NCBI GenBank assembly: GCA_037127315.1
Contig: JBBBDQ010001154.1
Coordinates: forward strand, 1,824,501-1,888,500
Source: Ascarosepion bandense
Lineage: Eukaryota; Mollusca; Cephalopoda; Sepiida; Sepiidae
Length of the DNA stretch: 64,000 nucleotides
Reading direction: 5' to 3'
The translations under genes were made by a program, and so were the position numbers. Positions 30,191 through 41,029 of the stretch are shown here, one piece after another. The notes beneath the pieces are model-generated. The model was not told the origin of the DNA, did no database searches, and was given only the letters and a program-made list of their open reading frames with translations. Within the stretch, counting starts at the first letter, position 1. The number at the start of each line of letters is the position of its first letter.

Positions 30191-30500
30191 TTTTTAATCA
30201 TATCATCCCAAGCAAGGCGGTAACACGACTGATGCGCACGGGGCTACGTAAGAGTGAAAAGATTGGAAAAGAGAAAGCCGGAAACCGCATCCTAAACAGG
30301 GAACAAGGGATGAGCCTCTTCACCTGTTCAATAGACGTCGGTGGAGTGTGAACCGGGCGATAGTTTAGTCTATCTACTCCAATTAAATAAAAAAAGAACA
30401 AAAGAAAAGAGTAAAAAGATTGGAAAAGAGAAAGCCGGAAACCGCATCCTAAACAGGGAATAAGGGATGAGCCTCTTCACCTGTTCAATAGACGTGTAAT
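30190..30500 (-). pseudogene. L-B 3'-end insertion with 157-bp tandem duplication
   Basis: On the minus strand this ends in a tgcttgggatgatatgatta + A8-like tail, the L-B 3' signature. The block 30257-30345 is repeated at 30414-30497 (gaaagccggaaaccgcatcc core), period 157 bp. It interrupts the L-C endonuclease. Confidence 0.78.
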
Positions 30501-30504
30501 GTGA

Positions 30505-32550
30505 CATTCCGCCTGAAGCGAATCCAGCTCCAAAAATCTTCATTGCTAAAACGCATAAATTACCTTTGAGAAATGTAGGTAAGCGTAATGAACTGTCAAA
30601 TAAAATGGACTTATCTCTTGATTCTGTCTCAATTTCCGAGAACATTGAATCTTTGTGGAAATCTCTACGTGATATGGTCCATAGCACGTCATAGGAGGTT
30701 CTCGGTCTCCCAGTTCGCAAACACCAGGACTGGTTCGACGACAATAATGCCGAGGTAAAAACTCTTATTGAACAGATTCATAGCACACATAAGGCATGGA
30801 TTGGTGACAAACAGTCAACTGTAAAGAAACAAGAATACAGAAAATGTAAAGCTAAGGTTCAGGCCGCCTTAAGACAAATGAAAATGCCTGTTGAGATGCC
30901 ATGCCGACAGGAAAGACAGCAAAGCATTTTATGAAAGTGTATGGTCCCAAAGAAAGTGGTACTTCACCAGTGCTTGCTTCTGATGGTGCAACACTTTTAA
31001 CTGAGAAAAGTGACATTCTGTTGCGATGGAAAGACCACATTGAGACAGTGCTAAATTTAACCTCTATCATCGATGAGGCAGCACTTACATCAATCCCTCA
31101 ACGCCCAGAACCACAACAGCTTGGTATTGAACCGTCCATGAAAGAAGTCGACGATAGTGTCAAACAACTATCTTCAGGCAAGGCCTCTTGGAAAGATGGT
31201 TTACCACGGAAAATTTATAAGTATGGAGGCCTAAAAATAGTCAAAAGCTGCATCAGCTATTTAAGATAATTTGGTTTAATGGCCAGGTTGCACAAGACTT
31301 TAAGGATGCGGACATAAAACATCTTTATTTATAAACCTATAATTTATTATAGGTAATCGGCATTGTTACGACAATTCTTGTGGAATTTCTCTTCTTTGTA
31401 TTGCAGGGAAAATCTTGGCCGTCTTATTTACAATAGAATCATAAAAGATCTGATTGATGACATCTACCCTGAGTCACAGTGTGGGTTTAGGTCTAGCCGG
31501 GGCACTATAGATATGATTTTTTCACTCAGACAAGTTGCTGAGAAAGCACAGGAGAAAAATAGTGAATTGTACATGGTATTTATCGACCTTACTAAAGCTT
31601 TCGACACAGTGAACAGAGAGGTACTTTGAAAGGTACTGAACAAGCTTGGAATACCAGATGCAATGCTTAAAGTTATTGTATGACGGCATGAAAGGTACTG
31701 TGATCTCTGATGGATCTGCTTCAGATCCTTTTGATGTCTCAAACGGTATAAAACAAGGATGTGTGCTTGCTCCAGTTCTTTTTGCACTGTATTTTTTGGT
31801 GATGCTTCAGCATGCTTACAGTGATTTCGATGGTGGTGTGAACTTCCAATTCCGTACTAGTGGTGGATTATTTAACCATCAATGATTTAAGGCCAAAACA
31901 TTGCTAAGAACCCAAATGATACATGACATGCTATTTGCTGATGATGCTGCTTTGATCGCTACATTGTATGCTGAAGCGCAGGAACTTGTAAATAGGTTTT
32001 CTGAAGCCGGTAAAGCATTTGGACTCATCATAAGTATTAACTGAAGTAGTTCATCAGCCGCCTCCTCATCAAATGCAAGTATATGGTGTGAAACAAAATC
32101 CTCCAGTTCATTCTTCTCCTGATGATTGCATAACAGTAGGTGGGAAGAGTTTGAAATATGTTAAGTGTTTCACATATTTAGGCAGCATTGTGAACTCAAA
32201 CGGATCTCTTGACGATGAAATTGTAAATCGTATAGCGAAGGCAACATCAGCTTTCGGTAAACTTCGGCACCACTTGTGGAATGACAGAGGTATAAAGTTA
32301 GAAACAAAAATCAGATTTTACAGGGCTGTTGTTCTGACAACTCTCTTGTACGGTGCTGAGGCTTGGACCCCTTACTGCTCACATGGTGTGTTTCACAAAC
32401 GCTGCCTTCGCATAATATGTGAATTTATCCTGAAGGACAGGGTGTCTAATGCTGATCTGTTTGCTAAGTGTAGTGTCAGTGGAATTCAAACTTCTTATAC
32501 AGTGTCAGTTGCGTTGGGTCGGATATGTCGTCAGAATGAGTGACGATAGA
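30505..32550 (+). pseudogene. L-C reverse transcriptase relic
   Basis: Successive frames give PKIFIAKTHKLPLRNVGK, RKHQDWFDDNNAEVKTLIEQ, then 30901-31269 (ESGTSPVLASDGATLLTEKS, PSMKEVDDSVKQLSSGKASW), 31363-31629 (NRIIKDLIDDIYPESQCGFR, YMVFIDLTKAFDTVNREV, RT motif with catalytic Asp), 31646-31885 (DVSNGIKQGCVLAPVLFALY), IHDMLFADDAAL (catalytic FADD at ~31930) and 32073-32543 (GGKSLKYVKCFTYLGSIVNS, LETKIRFYRAVVLTTLLYGA). At least six frame breaks. Clade not resolved; APE-type LINE. Confidence 0.87.
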
Positions 32551-32943
32551 ATACCTAAAATACTTTTGTAGGGTCAGCTTCAGCATGGTAAAAGGCGTGT
32601 TGGCCGCCCATTGCTGAGGTACAAAGATAAGCTTAAGTATAAGCTGACAGCAACTAACATTCTACTGTCAACTTTTGAACAAATTGCTTCTGGCAGAAAA
32701 CTATAGAGATTGACGTGTCACATTGCCTTACAAGTTTTTGAATCAGAAAAAGTACAAAAGCCCAGAGAATCAAGAGAAAAGAGAAAAGAAGTAGCTGCCA
32801 GACCAAGTGGCATTTCGTTGAATAGGTTTTCGTGCACGGCTTGTGGTCACGCCTGCAAGTCACTGCAAAAGCTTAGAGAATCAAGAGAAAAGAGGAAAGA
32901 AGGCATCTACCGTGGTGTGTTTATCATCAATATCAACTTGTAA
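32545..32943 (+). pseudogene. L-C C-terminal region with Cys-His motif
   Basis: In frame after a shift: RVGRPLLRYKDKLKYKLTA, FEQIASGRKL-stop, and FSCTACGHACKSLQKL, a CxxC pair with the downstream His missing. Homologous to 52330-52725. Confidence 0.7.
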
Positions 32944-33840
32944 GCCATTTCATTTTGTGCAGTATTAGTTCTTAGCGAAGTACTCTATTATTTTCCCCTT
33001 GTACCAAACCAAGTTAAGCACGCTAAATAATCTGTAGAACAATTTACCTTTTCTAATATGTTCGCCTGTCACTTTACTGCCCACTACTTTAGCTTTGTGC
33101 CAGACTAAATTGATTAATGTACTATTCTATATTGATATATATAATAGGGGTCATATCACATAGACTTTTATTGTTGTAGTGGTGTGAAATCTCATTCGGG
33201 GCTTTACTACTTACGCGTGATATCAGATTACTCTCATCGAATCGAGAAGGGCGCTGACCATCGAGTGATATGTAAAAAGTTCTTCATACCATCTATTTCA
33301 GTAGTAGTTGGCTCTTTGCTAAATACTCCTTTATTGTGACCTTGTGCCACACTAACCTTAAGAAGTAATTATCGTCTCGTGTCTGTATGAGGTGATAGGT
33401 TAGTCCATTCTCAGTTAAAAGCCAACACATCGAAAAATTGATTTCTTTTTCATAGAACCGGAATCTAAATGATTAAAAACAGAACAGCTTATTTTAAACA
33501 TCAATCGTTCAAGTGCCATTTTTAATCTCAACCAAATTAAACGCCATAATGACGAGATGTCATTAAGACTGGCGCTTAATTAATATTGTCATCTTCAATT
33601 GGTTTTCGTAAAAGTCGTTGATTGTTATTCCGTACGCCATTTTAAAATAATATCTGGTCGCTTTGAACAAATCCAGTTAGAATTGGCTGTTTATTAGTCA
33701 TTACAGGAATGGTAAGTTGCCAGAGTTTGGTATTTATGTAATTCTACAAAATTTAGAGACGATCGGTCGTTGAAAAATGAGATAAAACCTGCTTTTGTAT
33801 AGTTTCGGAAAGAAAAGAGAATAGTTCATGAAATGGGATT
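32944..33840. other. Unassigned DNA
   Basis: No motif-bearing frame and no repeat recognised in ~900 bp. A candidate for host intergenic or an unrecognised repeat. Confidence 0.35.
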
Positions 33841-34128
33841 AAAGGTTAAAAGAAAGAAAGAAACAAACAAACACATGAACTAACAAAGAAAACGGAAATA
33901 ATTTATAAAATGTACTAAAGAGATAAAGAAAGATAGTAAAAATGAAAAAAAAAATCCTTTATTATTTCAAAATTCTTAGCACCTGAAGAAGGCCGGAGCG
34001 TACAACGATTGAAACGTCGTAAAGATGAGAACAATAGTCCGAATAATGTAAATAGTGTAAAATACTACCTCATTTCAGAAGCAAAGACAAATAAATAAAT
34101 AAAGGAAAATAGTTTATAAAGTCCATGA

Positions 34129-34171
<43 letters not shown>

Positions 34172-34226
34172 GAAGGAAGGAACAGTTTATAAAAAGGAAG
34201 GAAGGAAGGAAGGAAAAGTTTATAAA

Positions 34227-34262
<36 letters not shown>

Positions 34263-34771
34263 AAAAGTTTATAAAACGAATGAAAGAAAGAAAGAAAGAA
34301 ATGTAGGAAGGAAAAGTTTATAAAAAGAAAGAAAGGAAAAAGCTTATAAAATGAATGAAAAAAAGAAAGAAAGAAAGGAAAGCAAGAAGGAAAAGTTTAT
34401 AAAAAGAAAGAAAGAAAGAAAAAATTTTATAAAATGAATGAATGACAGAAAAAAGAAAGAAAGAAAGGAAAAAGTTTATAAAAAGAAAGAAAGGAAAATA
34501 ATACATAATAAGAAATAAATAAAAAGAAAACAGTTCATAAAATAAAGAAAAAGTAAAATGAGAAATAAAGTAAGAAAGAAAGAAAGAAAGAAAAATAAAA
34601 ACGTAGAAAATCGTTATACAGAAAGGAAAAAAAAGATATAGTATACAACGTGAACATTACAGGGAGAAGAAAAGAAGTGAGAAAAGAAAGAGAAGACAAA
34701 AAGAAAGGAAAGATATGAACATTGAGAAAGAAAATGAGAGAAACAATGAAAAAATAAGAACGTAAAATTCC

Positions 34772-34806
<35 letters not shown>

Positions 34807-34920
34807 ATTGAACAACAGTTAGTAGGATTGAAACACCGGACATTATGAAGAAAGTAAAGACGATGAAGCAAAAGAAAGAATGAAAGAAAGAAGGAAAAGA
34901 AATTGCAAAATAGTAAAAAG
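33841..34920 (+). repeat. Polypurine GAAA/GGAA region with recurring gtttataaaa spacer
   Basis: About 1.1 kb with very few pyrimidines on the plus strand. Blocks of GAAA or GGAA are separated by gtttataaaa at ~34182, 34220, 34268, 34315, 34348, 34397, 34425 and 34475, a loose ~45-50-bp higher-order unit. It generates long false F/S-rich frames on the minus strand. Confidence 0.9.
33981..34024 (+). ncRNA. Hammerhead-like motif, partial fit
   Basis: CTGAAGA at 33983-33989 and GAAAC at 34011-34015 with a tiny potential stem III, but stem II near the core is mostly unpaired and stem I has only two pairs. Nearly the same sequence occurs at 63553-63600. Probably a decayed or divergent PLE terminus. 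Confidence 0.3.
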
Positions 34921-35089
34921 AAAAAAAAAGATAAGGTGAACGAGCAGGTAAGAAAGAGAAGGAAAGGATAAAACATAGAAAGAAAATGAGGGAGAATAAT
35001 AACCGAAAAGAAGAAAAATAGAACAAGTGAAAAGAAGAAAAATATTTTGAAGGCTGCAATATTAAAATCATCTTGTCAGCATTTTCTTT

Positions 35090-35728
35090 ATTTCGGTACG
35101 TTACCTAGGAAGTGTTCTAACAGGAGATGGAAAGTGCGACACAGAGTTCCGAAGGCGAATTGGCATGGCAAAGGACGCGTTCCAGAACCTGAGTAAAGTA
35201 CTAACACACAGGAAAATTTCACTAGAAACAAAGAAAAGAGTGGTGGATTGCTATGTGATGTCAGTTCTTCAATACGGCAGTGAATGCTGGACAATATCAT
35301 CTAAAATGAGGACAAAACCGAAAGCAACTGAAATGTGGTTCTACAGAAGGATGCTGCGGATATCGTGGACTGAGCATGCAAGCAACGATGAGGTGTTGGA
35401 AAGAATGGTAACAAAAAGGAAATTGATGCTGAGCATCAGGAAGAGACAACTGAATTTCCTGGGACATGCAATGAGGAAGAAGAGCCTGGAGAGCCTGATA
35501 CTGACTGGCCAGATAGAAGGAAAGAGAGACAGAGGAAGGCAGCGGATAACATATTTGCAGGGTCTGATCAGGTGGGTGACGGAACGGGGGTTGCGAGGTG
35601 TAACAGGAGCAAACATACTAAGAGCCACAAGGGATAGGGAGACGTGGAGAACCATGATCGCCTACGTCCTGAAAGGTCAGGGCACATAGAAGAAGAAGAA
35701 GAAGAAGAAGAAGAAGAAGAAGAAGAAA
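35090..35728 (+). pseudogene. LINE family L-A, 3' part with GAA tail
   Basis: Starts in TEDGKCDT (gatggaaagtgcgacacaga at ~35121) and then 35165-35689 is open for 174 codons: MAKDAFQNLSKVLTHRKISL, KKRVVDCYVMSVLQYGSECW, TEMWFYRRMLRISWTEHASN, SIRKRQLNFLGHAMRKK, KRDRGRQRITYLQGLIRWVT, ANILRATRDRETWRTMIAYV and a stop in gggcacatag. The GAA tail is 35688-35727. The longest open L-A piece in the window. It still lacks the RT catalytic box. Confidence 0.9.
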
Positions 35729-35844
35729 TTCAATAAAAATAAATGAATTGCAACAAAGATGCGATGGTAAGTAAAAAGAATACGCTAAAGTTCAACCAAT
35801 AAAAGGGTCTAAGTGCGACCCAAGCCAGTCGAGTTCCTACATGC

Positions 35845-36292
35845 CAGCCAGTTAAGTGCCATACGTGATACACGTTTTGGGCGATCATGTCTCGAAAGAA
35901 ACATGACTGACTGGGCAGAAGATTATCCCGCAGTAGGGTGCCATTGCTTTATGCGCTAGTTGCCAGCCAAGGCTATAGAATCCAATCTGTCCTATTATTT
36001 GACTCATAGATAGAGGGTGAAGAGGTGTATTATATTATTAAGTAACATGACTGACTGGGCAGAAGATTATCCCGCAGTAGGTTGCCATTGCTTTCTGCAG
36101 TAAACTGGTTGCCGACCAAGGCTATAGAACCCAATCTATCATGTTATTTAACCCATAACTTGAGGGAAGAGACGGATTAGTACCTTTCCCGAGGGTATTT
36201 GCGCGTAAGTGAATGCAAGGAATTCGACAGGAATTCGAACACGGCTTCCCGATTTCTTGTTCCGAGCCTATATTCACAGCACCATGACGCAC
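35845..36292 (-). repeat. tRNA-derived SINE with duplicated tail
   Basis: Reverse complement of the 12460 SINE. The B-box region (aattcgaacacggct) is at ~36231 and the A-box end near 36280. The tail segment (catgactgactgggcagaag through ccaaggctatagaa) occurs twice, at 35898-35972 and 36048-36128, so part of the body was duplicated. Confidence 0.85.
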
Positions 36293-36394
36293 ATCCGACA
36301 TTACAGTAATCAAAACCTGTACTGTCAGCAAATCGCTTGCATACGAACGAGTTCAGCAGATATACAAATACAGAAATAATTGTAAGACAATGAT

Positions 36395-36932
36395 GTATCT
36401 TCTCACCAGATCTTTTCAACCTATACAGCGAGAAAATTTCTGAGATGCCAGTATTCGTCAATGGCGGCCACAATCTGAACAATATAAGATACGCAGATGA
36501 TACAGTGCTGATAGAAGACTACAAGATCTCCTACAGAAAGCGGAAAGAAAGAACTACATATAAACTACAAGAAAACTGAATGCCTAGTCATCAGTAAAAA
36601 GAGGAACCCAAAATGCCAACTATTGGCCGAGAATACTAAAATCAAGCAAGAACGGAAATTAAAGATTTGTGAAGTGCTCAAATAGAGGAGGGAAAGAGCG
36701 ATACAGATTCGAAGGTGAATTGACATGGCTAAGGATACAATTCAGAAGCTGAGTAGAGTATTGACAAACAGGAAAATTTGTTGGAAAGAAAGAAGATAGT
36801 ATTGGATTATATTATGTTCGTCGTTCAATATGGCAGTGAATGCTGGACAATCACATCAAAGGTGAAGGAAACACTTGAAGTAACCGAAATGTGGTTCTCC
36901 AGAAAGATGCTGAGGATATCATTGACTAAATA
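36395..36932 (+). pseudogene. LINE family L-A, decayed internal part
   Basis: Out-of-frame pieces of TARKFLRCQ, YADDTVL-equivalent (acgcagatgatacagtgctg at ~36492), KTECLVISKKRNPKCQLL, MAKDTIQKLSRVLTNRKI and the TEMWF region to ~36910. More decayed than the 35.1-kb copy. Truncated where the inverted-duplication material begins (36932). Confidence 0.8.
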
Positions 36933-37020
36933 GCAGTCAACATTGAACAAACGTTGACGAATCAGAAAGAAAAATATTAGAGCAACAGCAATTATGTTAC
37001 AACACTAAAGATGCTTATAA
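36932..37020. repeat. ~88-bp duplicate of 37192-37280
   Basis: tagcagtcaacattgaacaa through atgcttataa occurs here and again at 37192-37280, a direct duplicate joined to the end of the inverted-duplication unit. Confidence 0.85.
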
Positions 37021-37848
37021 GCTTTCATTACACCCGAGCAACGCCGGGCTATACTGCTAGTAGCAAATAAGAATAATACATTGCTCTTTTCCGAGCGAAA
37101 TTAGAATGGTAAGTATAACACAAACTAAAAATATCGAAGCTGAAGGTAATAATACGTGCTTTACTTATAGAACTGCAAAGTGTGTAGCGATAAATAGCAG
37201 TCAACATTGAACAAACGTTGACGAATCAGAAAGAAAAATATTAGAGCAACAGCAATTATGCTACAACACTAAAAATGCTTATAAGCAAAGTGAACACTCT
37301 TTAACAGGTTTAAACATTTACAAAAAACTGAACAATCAATAATGCAGTCAAAAAACAGTTGAGAATAACAGTATAAAAAAACGTTGAATCCTAATAACAG
37401 TTCATCTCCAGTCTTCGAACAGAACTGTACTTATTGATTGACACTGTATGTTAAGAATAATACAAGGGCAACGTTGCATCATTCCCTCTTAGCTTAAGCA
37501 TAATTCATGACGGGAGAATAAAACGTGTGCCAACTTGATTTGAAAAGATTTCCTAAAAGTCAGTCAGTTAAGTGCCATACGTGATACACGCTTGGGCGAT
37601 CATGTCTCTTTCGAGACATGACCGACTGGTCATAAGATTTTCCCGCAGTAGGCTGCCATTGCTTTCTGCGGTAGACTAGTTGCCAGCCAAGGCTATAGAA
37701 CCCAATCCGTCCTGTTATTTAATCCATAACTGGATTAATACCTTTCCCAAGGGTATTTGCGCGTAAGTGAATACAATGGATTCAACTGAAATTCGAACTC
37801 GGCTCGCCGGTTTTTCGTTCCGAGCCGATATCCACTGCGCCACAACGT
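37021..37848 (-). repeat. ~0.83-kb unit, inverted copy of 42441-43283
   Basis: Reverse complement of 42441-43283, containing in minus orientation the SINE (37560-37848), ~490 bp of otherwise unique DNA, and the first ~42 bp of the 'actagcagtatagcccggcg' repeat (37021-37062). Differences are few, mostly single bases. Confidence 0.9.
37560..37848 (-). repeat. tRNA-derived SINE
   Basis: Same family as 12460-12763. Head (reverse complement of gcgccacaacgt) at ~37838-37848, B box attcgaactcgg at ~37791, tail start agttaagtgccatacgtgat at ~37567. Confidence 0.9.
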
Positions 37849-37860
37849 ACATTTCATTTT

Positions 37861-38394
37861 ATATCTTGCCTGAATAGTTTAGTCAGCCATACTGGAGGTC
37901 TTAGTACATAGCCTTTTGCCAGTAAACTGTTTACGTAATCTCACTATGGCGGATTACACTAATATCAATAATAATTTAATCCACTCAGTGCAAAACTATA
38001 TATTACGAAATAGTCGTACATAATTAATCAAACACAAAAAACGAAAAGTTTATTAATGATCGTAAAGTTTATTAATTATGAAAATAAAATAAAAGAAGCA
38101 ATGAAAGTATAAATCAGGATTTAAGCCTAAAATACTCAGAGATTATGAAGTCATTATTTATAACATAGAAGAAACTAATTTATACTAACTTTATAACAAC
38201 ACTAACACCTAAACTATCAATAGATATAAAATAAACAAGAGCTTAAAATGCAAAGTTGATTAACATAATTTTCAGGAAGCAAAAACAGCAAGTAAAATAA
38301 AACAAGCGAACTTCAGAACAAAGGAAGTAATTATAACAAAGAAAAAGACCCGGTAACTGTAGAAAGAGTCATAATAATAAACAACGCATACATC
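37861..38394. other. Unassigned AT-rich DNA
   Basis: No recognised coding or repeat content. Confidence 0.35.
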
Positions 38395-38972
38395 TTCTTC
38401 ATGTGCCGTGTCCCTTCCGAACGTAGGGGGATCATGGACTTCCACTTGGCTCTGTCTCTTGGCGATCTCAGTAATTTTTCCCTTGGTTTCTCTTCTAAGC
38501 CTCGATCCGCCATCTATTTGCTTAGACTTAAAAAGTACGTCTCGCGCTGTTTTCCCCTGTCTCTTCTTCCATTTATCCGACCTGTGAGTATCACGTTCTC
38601 TAGGCCCTCCTTCCTCATTACGTGTCCCAGGAACTTCATTTGTCTCTTACTGATATTTATTATCAGTTTTCTTCTCGTTTGCATTCTTTCCAACAACTCA
38701 TCGTTGCACACGAGCTTCGTCCATGGTATTCTCAACATCCTTCTGTATAACCATATTTCTGCAGCCTCAAGCCTCTCCTTCGTCCAACATTCACTTCTAT
38801 ACAGAAGGACAGATATCACGTAGTAATCTAGCACTCTTTTCTTTGTTCCTAATGAGATTTTCCTGTCTTTCGGTACTCTGGTTAGCTTCTGAAATGCGTT
38901 GTTAACCATGCCAATGCGTCTTTGGATCTCCGTGTCGCACTTTCCATCCTCTGTCAAAACACTTCCCAGTTC
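38395..38972 (-). pseudogene. LINE family L-A, 3' part
   Basis: Minus-strand frames 38957-38514 (TEDGKCDTEIQRRIGMVNNA, KKRVLDYYVISVLLYRSECW, EIWLYRRMLRIPW, ISKRQMKFLGHVMRKEGLEN, GRRDRGKQRETY) and 38513-38400 (MADRGLEEKPREKLLRSPRD) form the C-terminal end with one frameshift. Ends in a short CTTCTTC (GAA) tail at 38394. It begins abruptly at 38972. Confidence 0.88.
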
Positions 38973-39032
38973 GGAGATGACGTAATTACACTATTTACAT
39001 TGTTTGGACTATTTTTATCATCTTTATTGTTA

Positions 39033-39582
39033 TACTAGCAGTATAGCCCGGCGTTGCTCGGGTTTAATGAAAGCTTTAAAACTAATCTATGGTCCTGGAG
39101 CTCAGACTCTTTGGACGTTGGCACGAAAGACTAAAAAGCAATAGTTGTTTACAGTTAAAGCGAAACCGTAGACTTAAGGAAAAATGAATGGATGTAAGTC
39201 AAATTTTGATTTCCTGGTGTCGATATCAAATAAGTTTTTTTCGTAGTAAACTGAATTTTGAAGGCTAAATAAGTCCTCTGAGTAAATGGTATCACGGCTG
39301 AGACTAAGAACTACAATTATACCTACTTAGAGCCAAACCCGAAGCAAAAAACTAAAATAAAAGGACTGAAAAAATACAGATATACAGGCAGATAAACAGA
39401 CACACACACAAACATCTTGCCTTTTATATATATATATTATCAATTTTCTGCACTATTGTAAGAACTGCAACGTTGAAACTTCTGAATATCATTTCTTATG
39501 TCTTTGTCTATGAGTGTATCAAATTTGATTAAAATCAGACCACTCCTTCTATAAGCCGAGTTTTTCGATTATCGATATTTAT

Positions 39583-39641
<59 letters not shown>

Positions 39642-39666
39642 GTTCCATTTATAAATAAGTTTAGAT
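39033..39666 (+). repeat. 'actagcagtatagcccggcg' repeat, copy B
   Basis: Same ends and landmarks as 1738-2488, ~120 bp shorter between the 'gattatcgatatttat' block and the CA tract (39588-39640), where the 'cagccgtttcggag' block is missing. Confidence 0.88.
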
Positions 39667-39715
39667 TCACAACTTTTCGGCCGTTGTACGCTTCAGCATT
39701 CTTCAGGAGATTTTC
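39665..39715 (-). ncRNA. Decayed hammerhead-like motif
   Basis: Minus strand has CUGAAGA (39699-39705 region) and GAAA near 39675-39680, with a gcgtacaacgg segment shared with 33981 and 63553. The helices do not close well. Probably a relic. Confidence 0.25.
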
Positions 39716-39867
39716 GTTGCAATGTAGAACCGAATACTTTATTTTCATTTTCCGGGATAAATTGTTCTAGATTCTCGTGCCATGCCTTTCCTGAAAAATA
39801 GCCACAGAGGTAATTTGCTTCCTAATACAAGAGCTCGTTTCGGATCAGTTTTGTGTGACAAGTTTTC

Positions 39868-39882
39868 GGGGGGGGGGGGGGG
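39868..39882. repeat. G15 homopolymer
   Basis: Fifteen consecutive G in otherwise AT-rich DNA, followed by a GA/GG-rich 25 bp. 39716-40068 has no other recognised feature. Confidence 0.95.
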
Positions 39883-40068
39883 TAGGCGAGAAGAGGAGGG
39901 GGATAGACGATTCCATATTTTGCTTTGTATTGTTTCTTTTCATCATCATTTCGGTTTTTATATCATTAAATTTTTTCGTTTCGTTATTTTGTGCACTGCT
40001 TTCCCATTTTCTTTCTTTCCTAGTTTATCGTTCATTTCTTCATTCGTCTTTATTATTCTTTATGAATC

Positions 40069-40268
40069 TCTGGTCGGGTTCTCCTGCTATCCACCTAGGG
40101 GTCCTTGACAAAATCCAACGGAGAATCTGTAATGTGATCGATACAGATTTGGCAGCTCGGATACAGTCACTTTTTTACCGGCGCAATGTGGCTTCCCCGT
40201 GTCTGTTCTACAAACACTTTCACAGCTTCTGCTCCGATGAACTTAGCTTGGGGTGATATGATTATAAA
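40069..40268 (+). pseudogene. LINE family L-B, fragment
   Basis: Encodes PAIHLGVLDKIQRRICNVID, DLAARIQSLFYRRNVASPCL, FYKHFHSFCSDELS in one frame, then jumps directly to the 3' end ttggggtgatatgattataa, so the SRLWNSLP segment is deleted. Confidence 0.85.
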
Positions 40269-40288
40269 AAAAAATTCTATACTATTAC

Positions 40289-40360
40289 AATGTGGATATA
40301 AAGTGGGGGATCAATTCTACATTACGATCAATATATAAACTGATCCCTCACTTTATGGCT
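40289..40360. repeat. Short hairpin repeat, copy 2
   Basis: Arms ataaagtgggggatcaatt and aactgatccctcactttat are near-perfect inverted copies around an AT-rich loop. The same repeat is at 14559-14640. Here it adjoins L-B. Confidence 0.78.
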
Positions 40361-40990
40361 ACAGTCATCCTTCTCTTACTATCCGCCCGTGCATTGAATA
40401 CTGCTGCCATATCTGCTATCCATCTAAGGGTCCTTGACAAAATCCAACGGAGAATCTGTAATGTGATCCATTCCGACTTGACAGCTCGCATACAATCACT
40501 TTCTCACCGGCGCAATGTGGCTTGCCTGTGTCTCTTCTACAAACACTTTCTTCTCCGATGAACTTAGCTCACTGGTGCCCCCTATATATAAATTTACTCG
40601 AGCCACAAGATTAGCAACAGGGTCCTACCCTTTTATTGTGAAACCAATAAGTTGTAAAAGCAATTTCTACTTCATCAGCTTATTTTCTCGCACTTTCCGC
40701 CTGTGGAATTTTCTTCCATTTACTTGCTTTCCCTACAATTTCCAAGAATTTAAATGTAAAGTCAATAGTCATCTCCTATCTCACTAACCTGCATCCTCTC
40801 TCTCATGCTCCTTTCTCCGTCCACTCCACTCTCATCAGTATTCTCATCCTTCTCTTACCCACTCCCTTACACCCCCTATAACCTGTCACTCTTCCTCATA
40901 ACTTTCTTCCTTTGTAACCCCCTGCAAAAAAGTGGCAATAAGATGCCTTGCTTGGGGCCATATGCTTATAAAAAGAAAAAAAAGAAAGCT
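40361..40990 (+). pseudogene. LINE family L-B, 3' part
   Basis: Encodes AIHLRVLDKIQRRICNVIHS, RIQSLSHRRNVACLCLFYKH, then in another frame ELSSLVPPIYKFTRATRLAT, SCKSNFYFISLFSRTFRLWN and NFQEFKCKVNSHLLSH, followed by a 3' UTR to 'gcttggggccatatgcttat' and an A-rich tail. One frameshift. C-terminal end of an LINE polyprotein. Confidence 0.88.
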
Positions 40991-41029
40991 GTCTATGTGG
41001 TTCTTGCTTGTACAGATTTTTTTCTTTTT

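Larger units (their letters stand above)
29560..32943 (+). mobile_element. LINE family L-C: endonuclease/RT element, degenerate
   Basis: Spans a 5' UTR-like region (29560-29906), an apurinic-type endonuclease start, an RT and a C-terminal Cys-His segment. It is interrupted by an L-B 3' fragment with a duplicated block (30190-30500). A related 3' end is at 52240-52725. The 5' end is uncertain, and 29340-29560 may also belong to it. No clear poly-A tail was identified. Confidence 0.8.

Noticed and set aside
34535..35071. 178-codon F/S-rich frame on the minus strand
   Set aside because: Opposite strand of a GAAA/GGAA polypurine region; no domain, compositional artefact.
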